From an uncultured Ruminococcus sp. (GTDB lineage Bacteria; Bacillota; Clostridia; Oscillospirales; Acutalibacteraceae): DNA of 32,662 nucleotides. The notes below the pieces were generated by a model. The model ran no database searches. It was not told the origin of the DNA and was given only the letters and a program-made list of their open reading frames with translations. The stretch covers positions 1 through 32,662 of the forward strand of contig CAJOFK010000014.1 in assembly GCA_905234015.1 (NCBI GenBank), given 5' to 3'. Below are positions 29,287 to 32,662 of the stretch, piece by piece. Each line of letters begins with the position of its first letter. The first letter of the stretch is position 1. The position numbers and the translations under genes were made by a program.

Positions 29287-29300
29287 ACTTGGAGTAGGTT

Positions 29301-29642
29301 ATGTATAAAAAAGAAGCAAATCACTTTATTAGAATGGTTCTTTCAGGTATAAGTATCGCCATAGGATCTATTTTATTTGTTTTAACTATCCTGTTTCATA
29401 ATATTTTATTATTTTATTTTGGTACAATTATTATTATTTTTGGTATATGCGTATTTGCTTTTTCAAAACTAGTATATTCGCAACCTACTGAAACATTTAA
29501 AACCGAAGAAAACAATAGCCAAATTGACTATATGAAAATGATTGAAGAAGAAATAGAGAATGAAGAAATAGAGAAAAATAGTGATAGCAATATCGTTCTT
29601 TCTATTATCTCTAATTTATATAGTGAGGATAAAAATGGATAA
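29301..29642 (+). CDS. Two-TM protein, first cargo gene
   Basis: This 113-aa protein has two adjacent hydrophobic helices (VLSGISIAIGSILFVLTILF and NILLFYFGTIIIIFGICVFAF) and then a long acidic cytoplasm-type tail rich in Glu (EEEIENEEIEKNSDSN). GGAG lies upstream. Its stop overlaps the next gene by 8 nt, so they are made together. The DNA is very AT-rich. A membrane effector paired with a nuclease would be normal in abortive defence systems, but that link is inference. Confidence 0.75.
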   Translation: MYKKEANHFIRMVLSGISIAIGSILFVLTILFHNILLFYFGTIIIIFGICVFAFSKLVYSQPTETFKTEENNSQIDYMKMIEEEIENEEIEKNSDSNIVLSIISNLYSEDKNG

Positions 29643-30156
29643 CATTGTAGATTATATTCAAGAATTAATTCTTAATTCAGATAAAGATTTTAAGCAAATT
29701 AAATTGAATATTATTGAAAACAAATCAGGATATGACAGTATAGTTATATCGTCCGAAATGACTACTTATAGACCTAAAGTATCTAACGCTCTTTTTGCAA
29801 GAATAAAAACATCAGGTAAAAAGCCTTACATTAGTTTTCGTAATAAATACATAAATTGGTTTATTGAAAACGATATTAATACATACTCTATAAAGTCTGA
29901 AACGGATTTTTTCAGAGTTCCTTTATCTGATTTTATGCTTGCTATTAATTTTGAAAAAAAGGATTTTTCTAAACTTGCTGTTCAAATATGCTTAGAGGCT
30001 ATGAATTTTCCTCAGTTTGGCTGTTGTGATAAATTCGTACAATGCTCTGACGCTAAAAAGTGTGTTCATTCAGATTTATTGTATTCAACTGCTTGTATGT
30101 ATAGGAAAAACTTAGAGAATAATAAAATTTTTTATGGTAAAAACAAAAACACTTAG
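29635..30156 (+). CDS. Cys-cluster protein, second cargo gene
   Basis: From the ATG at 29635 (GAGG 6 nt upstream) this is 173 aa. The N-terminal ~115 residues are alpha/beta with a basic patch. The C-terminal part has clustered cysteines: Cys130, 131, 137, 143 and 154 in FGCCDKFVQCSDAKKCVHSD and TACMYRKNL, then IFYGKNKN. The spacing could bind a metal or an iron-sulfur cluster. I recall similar C-termini in Clostridia proteins, but cannot give a family name. It is translationally coupled to the TM gene and 9 nt before the exonuclease gene. Confidence 0.75.
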   Translation: MDNIVDYIQELILNSDKDFKQIKLNIIENKSGYDSIVISSEMTTYRPKVSNALFARIKTSGKKPYISFRNKYINWFIENDINTYSIKSETDFFRVPLSDFMLAINFEKKDFSKLAVQICLEAMNFPQFGCCDKFVQCSDAKKCVHSDLLYSTACMYRKNLENNKIFYGKNKNT

Positions 30157-30165
30157 GAGAATAAT

Positions 30166-31284
30166 ATGACTGATTTAAAAATTGCCGTTATTGATGTAGA
30201 AACCCCTAATGGAAATAATGATTCTATTTGTTCTATTGGTATAACTGTTATAGAAAATAATAATGTTACCGAAGAAAAATATTTTCTCGTAAACCCTGAA
30301 ACTAATTTTGATTATCGTTGTATTAAGATTCACGGGATATCAGAAAAAGATGTTGCAGATGCATTTACATTTCCCGAGCTTTGGGAAAGAATCAAAGTCT
30401 ATTTTTCGGGTTATTTATTAGCAGGACATAATTTCACCTTTGATTTATCCTGTATTAATAAATCATTAAAAAAATACAATATAGATGTTTCTCCTTCATA
30501 TTACATAGATACATATACTATAGCCAAGGAAAACGTAACAAATACGAATGATTATAAGCTGACAACATTATGCAATACTTTTAATATTGAATTAAAGAAT
30601 CACCATAATTCTCTAGACGATTGCAGAGCTACTGCAAATTTATTGAAAGAATTGATGTCTAAATATGAAATAGATATTGATAACTATATAAAACAATATC
30701 CTTTCAAAGGAAAAACAATTAAAAAAAGCAAAAGAACGTATAGTGATACAACTCGTTCATTACAAGAACTACAAGGGATTTTATTTGGCATAACATGTGA
30801 CGGAATACTATCTGACGATGAAATATACGCTATTCAAAAATGGGCAACCAACCATAAGGAATTAAAAGGTAATTTCCCCTATGATAAAATATATTCCGCA
30901 ATAGAAGATGTGTTGGAAGATAATATTATTACAGAAGATGAACGAGATTATTTATTTTCTCTTTTTAATAATATTCTTAATCCTGTTGAATCAGATAATT
31001 TAACTGAAGAAATTTCTTTAAAAGGCGCTATTATATGCCTAACTGGTGACTTTGAGTGTATGTCAAAAAATGATTTTGAAATTACTTTATCGTCAAGAGG
31101 GGCAATTGTAAAAAAGAATGTTGTAAAAGATTTAAACTACCTTGTTGTAGGAAATAAAGGTAGTCAACAATGGTCTCAAGGAAATTACGGAAACAAAGTA
31201 AAAAAAGCTATGCAATATAATGAAAAAGGTTGTAACATTCAGATAATACCAGAGACTGATTTTTTAATCAGTATAGGTTATTAA
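30166..31284 (+). CDS. DEDDh 3'-5' exonuclease with helical middle and C-terminal BRCT
   Basis: This is a 372-aa protein. Residues 1-170 form a DEDDh exonuclease of the polIII-epsilon type: Asp10/Glu12 (AVIDVETPNG), Asp93 (GHNFTFDLSC), His147 and Asp152 (HNSLDDCRATA). Residues ~197-272 are a helical domain (QELQGILFGITCDGILSDDE...EDNIITEDERDYL) that looks TerB-like. Residues ~285-372 form a BRCT domain (LKGAIICLTGDFECMSKNDFE...NYLVVGNKGSQQW). Exonuclease plus BRCT suggests recognition and trimming of DNA or RNA ends. It lies in the repressor operon, the usual prophage place for defence cargo. Confidence 0.85.
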   Translation: MTDLKIAVIDVETPNGNNDSICSIGITVIENNNVTEEKYFLVNPETNFDYRCIKIHGISEKDVADAFTFPELWERIKVYFSGYLLAGHNFTFDLSCINKSLKKYNIDVSPSYYIDTYTIAKENVTNTNDYKLTTLCNTFNIELKNHHNSLDDCRATANLLKELMSKYEIDIDNYIKQYPFKGKTIKKSKRTYSDTTRSLQELQGILFGITCDGILSDDEIYAIQKWATNHKELKGNFPYDKIYSAIEDVLEDNIITEDERDYLFSLFNNILNPVESDNLTEEISLKGAIICLTGDFECMSKNDFEITLSSRGAIVKKNVVKDLNYLVVGNKGSQQWSQGNYGNKVKKAMQYNEKGCNIQIIPETDFLISIGY

Positions 31285-31286
31285 AA

Positions 31287-31320
31287 TAAAAAACGCCCTA
31301 CCCTGCTGGAACAGGATAGG
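31287..31320 (-). terminator. Minus-oriented hairpin with T run before integrase
   Basis: The stem CCTACCCTG/CAGGATAGG (one mismatch, 6-nt loop) has a T-run on the minus-strand side (GGGCGTTTTTT) and none on the plus side. It would stop leftward transcripts coming from the right, such as host read-through antisense to the cargo. Plus-strand cargo-to-integrase read-through is not blocked. Confidence 0.55.
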
Positions 31321-31395
31321 ACGATAAAGAAGATAATACAGCGGGATAAACCAGCTATACTAACTCCGTCGCAAGATTTATTATAGTTGATTTTG

Positions 31396-31425
31396 CCCTC
31401 GCTGTCAATTAAAGTGAGGGATTTT
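31396..31425 (+). promoter_or_regulatory. Hairpin that sequesters the integrase ribosome site
   Basis: CCCTCGCT pairs with AGTGAGGG (one G-T wobble) around a 9-nt loop. The GAGGG ribosome site of the integrase is the 3' arm, and ATTTTT follows directly, before the ATG at 31427. It can act as a translation block or an attenuator on the integrase. Confidence 0.65.
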
Positions 31426-31426
31426 T

Positions 31427-32647
31427 ATGCCTAAAATCTGTAAAAATCGAAAATGCAAAAGAGAATTGCAGGATGATTTTAAATTCTGCCCCTATTGCGG
31501 AAAAAATCAAGAGAAAGAAGTCCGCAATAATAAACGCCCTAACGGGACAGGCTCGCTGTATCAGCGCAAGGATATCAAGTCTCAACCGTGGGCGGCTTCG
31601 AGTACAATAACCGGAAAACGCGTTTACCTCGGCACATTTCCAACCCGAACGGCAGCGGTTAAGGCTCTGAGTGATTACGAAGCGAATCCGACCAACTCCT
31701 TTAACTTAACTCTCGCTCAGCTCCACGCTAAGTGGATGAAAAGCAAGTCCTATACCAAACTCGGAGAAAGCACGAAAAGCAACTATAAGACTTCGTGGGA
31801 TAAGTTGAAGCCGCTGTATAACCGAAAGTTTAAGGATTTACGAAAAGCCGACTATCAAGCGATCATTGATTATTACGAAGGACAGCACCAGAAGCGCGGT
31901 ACCGACGGAATGCTAATGTACATTGACAAGAACGGTAAGCACACCTATAAGGTTACTGATAAGCCGTATATTATAGACGGGCTAAAATTTTCGGCGCTGC
32001 ATAAAATAAAATGTCTGCTGACTAAGATGTACCCGTTCGCTATGGAGGATGATATTGTTAATAAGAATTACGCCTCATTCATAGAACTGCCCGACAGAAA
32101 CGAGGTCGAGAAAACGAGCTTCACGGACATACAGCTTGAAATCATTAGACAGAATATATATAAGGTACCTTTCGCTGATTATATTTACTGTTTATGCTAT
32201 TTAGGTTTTAGAGTATCAGAATTTTTGGAGCTGACAAAAGATAATTACTATATAAGTGATACGGGTATTCCGATTTTTGTCGGCGGTAAAAAAACGGAGG
32301 CTGGCACTAACCGTCCCGTACCAATTCACAAAAAAATTCGTCCGATTGTTAAACGTCAATTAGAAAAAAACGGTCAAACTATATTCTGTGACGAAAACGG
32401 GGAGGCTATGAATAAAGATAAATTTCGTGAACGCTATTTTTACCCCGCGCTTGACGCTCTCGGTATGCCGCGGACATTAACGCCGCATAGCTGCCGCCGG
32501 ACGTTCTCAACGCGGATGAGCGCCGCGGGAGCTCGCCCCGAGGATATCATCGCGCTTATGGGTCATACGTCATATGATACAGATATTAAACATTATATAA
32601 ATCAAGAAGCTGATACGCTGTATGAGGCGCTGAAGCTTATGGCATAA
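31427..32647 (+). CDS. int: Tyrosine-recombinase integrase with N-terminal zinc ribbon
   Basis: This is a 406-aa phage integrase. Residues 1-30 form a zinc ribbon (CKNRKCKRELQDDFKFCPYC; Cys5, Cys10, Cys21, Cys24). An arm-binding region follows (NGTGSLYQRKD...WAASSTITGKRVYLGTF), then a core-binding helical domain (~92-225). The catalytic domain has Arg262 (YLGFRVSEFLEL), Lys289, His354-x2-Arg357 (HSCRRTF), His380 (GHTSYDTD) and nucleophile Tyr390 (KHYIN). It catalyses integration into, and excision from, the tRNA-Asn gene. It is last in the window and points to the missing right attachment site. Confidence 0.95.
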   Translation: MPKICKNRKCKRELQDDFKFCPYCGKNQEKEVRNNKRPNGTGSLYQRKDIKSQPWAASSTITGKRVYLGTFPTRTAAVKALSDYEANPTNSFNLTLAQLHAKWMKSKSYTKLGESTKSNYKTSWDKLKPLYNRKFKDLRKADYQAIIDYYEGQHQKRGTDGMLMYIDKNGKHTYKVTDKPYIIDGLKFSALHKIKCLLTKMYPFAMEDDIVNKNYASFIELPDRNEVEKTSFTDIQLEIIRQNIYKVPFADYIYCLCYLGFRVSEFLELTKDNYYISDTGIPIFVGGKKTEAGTNRPVPIHKKIRPIVKRQLEKNGQTIFCDENGEAMNKDKFRERYFYPALDALGMPRTLTPHSCRRTFSTRMSAAGARPEDIIALMGHTSYDTDIKHYINQEADTLYEALKLMA

Positions 32648-32662
32648 GTCGAACCTCTCACG

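Noticed and set aside
32648-32662. Right attachment site inside the window
   Set aside because: Only 15 bases follow the integrase stop and they do not match the tRNA-Asn 3' sequence; the site must lie outside.

Overview
The window holds one nearly complete temperate tailed-phage (siphovirus-type, HK97-like head) prophage of about 32 kb in a low-to-mid GC Firmicutes host. The host is probably a gut Clostridia (Ruminococcus/Oscillospiraceae-like). That placement is inferred from strong AGGAGG-type ribosome sites, the P27 terminase and LL-H holin families, BspA-like leucine-rich repeats in tail proteins and a zinc-ribbon integrase. I could not run a search, so the host call is an inference.

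Left edge (1-502): a bidirectional terminator sits inside a long inverted repeat. Next to it is the 3' half of a tRNA-Asn gene (minus strand), which I read as the left attachment site. A ~400 nt non-coding tract follows, with a strong plus-strand terminator. The integrase lies at the far right and points out of the window, so the second attachment site and the rebuilt tRNA should lie just beyond base 32662.

Minus-strand late region (503-21990, transcribed right to left): HNH endonuclease, possible packaging site, TerS, TerL, portal, ClpP-like protease, capsid, head-tail connector genes, tail tube protein, tail chaperones with a -1 programmed frameshift at A-AAA-AAG, tape measure, distal tail protein, tail hub, three tail-fibre or receptor-binding proteins (two ending in BspA-like LRR domains), membrane proteins and holin, endolysin, and a last gene of the Tad1/Acb2 anti-defence family.

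Minus-strand early region (22049-28761): many small, often overlapping genes. They include a Cro-like regulator, an excisionase-like HTH protein, zinc-finger proteins, a putative PD-(D/E)XK nuclease, an XF1762-family protein, a Cys-rich protein ending in a sliding-clamp-binding motif, and an HUH rolling-circle-type Rep, the only replication gene I can recognise. I add three genes that the ORF track misses (24284-24424, 26531-26629, 27111-27239). One gene (27917-28216) runs the opposite way with its own promoter and terminator, like a moron.

Switch and lysogeny region (28771-32647): divergent promoters with three TTCC-N6-GGAA operators separate the Cro-like gene from a short CI-like repressor. 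Downstream of the repressor is an AT-rich three-gene cargo: a two-TM protein, a Cys-cluster protein, and a DEDDh exonuclease/helical/BRCT protein. The integrase follows. The cargo is my best candidate for an undescribed prophage-encoded defence or exclusion system; the Tad1-like gene is the best candidate for counter-defence.
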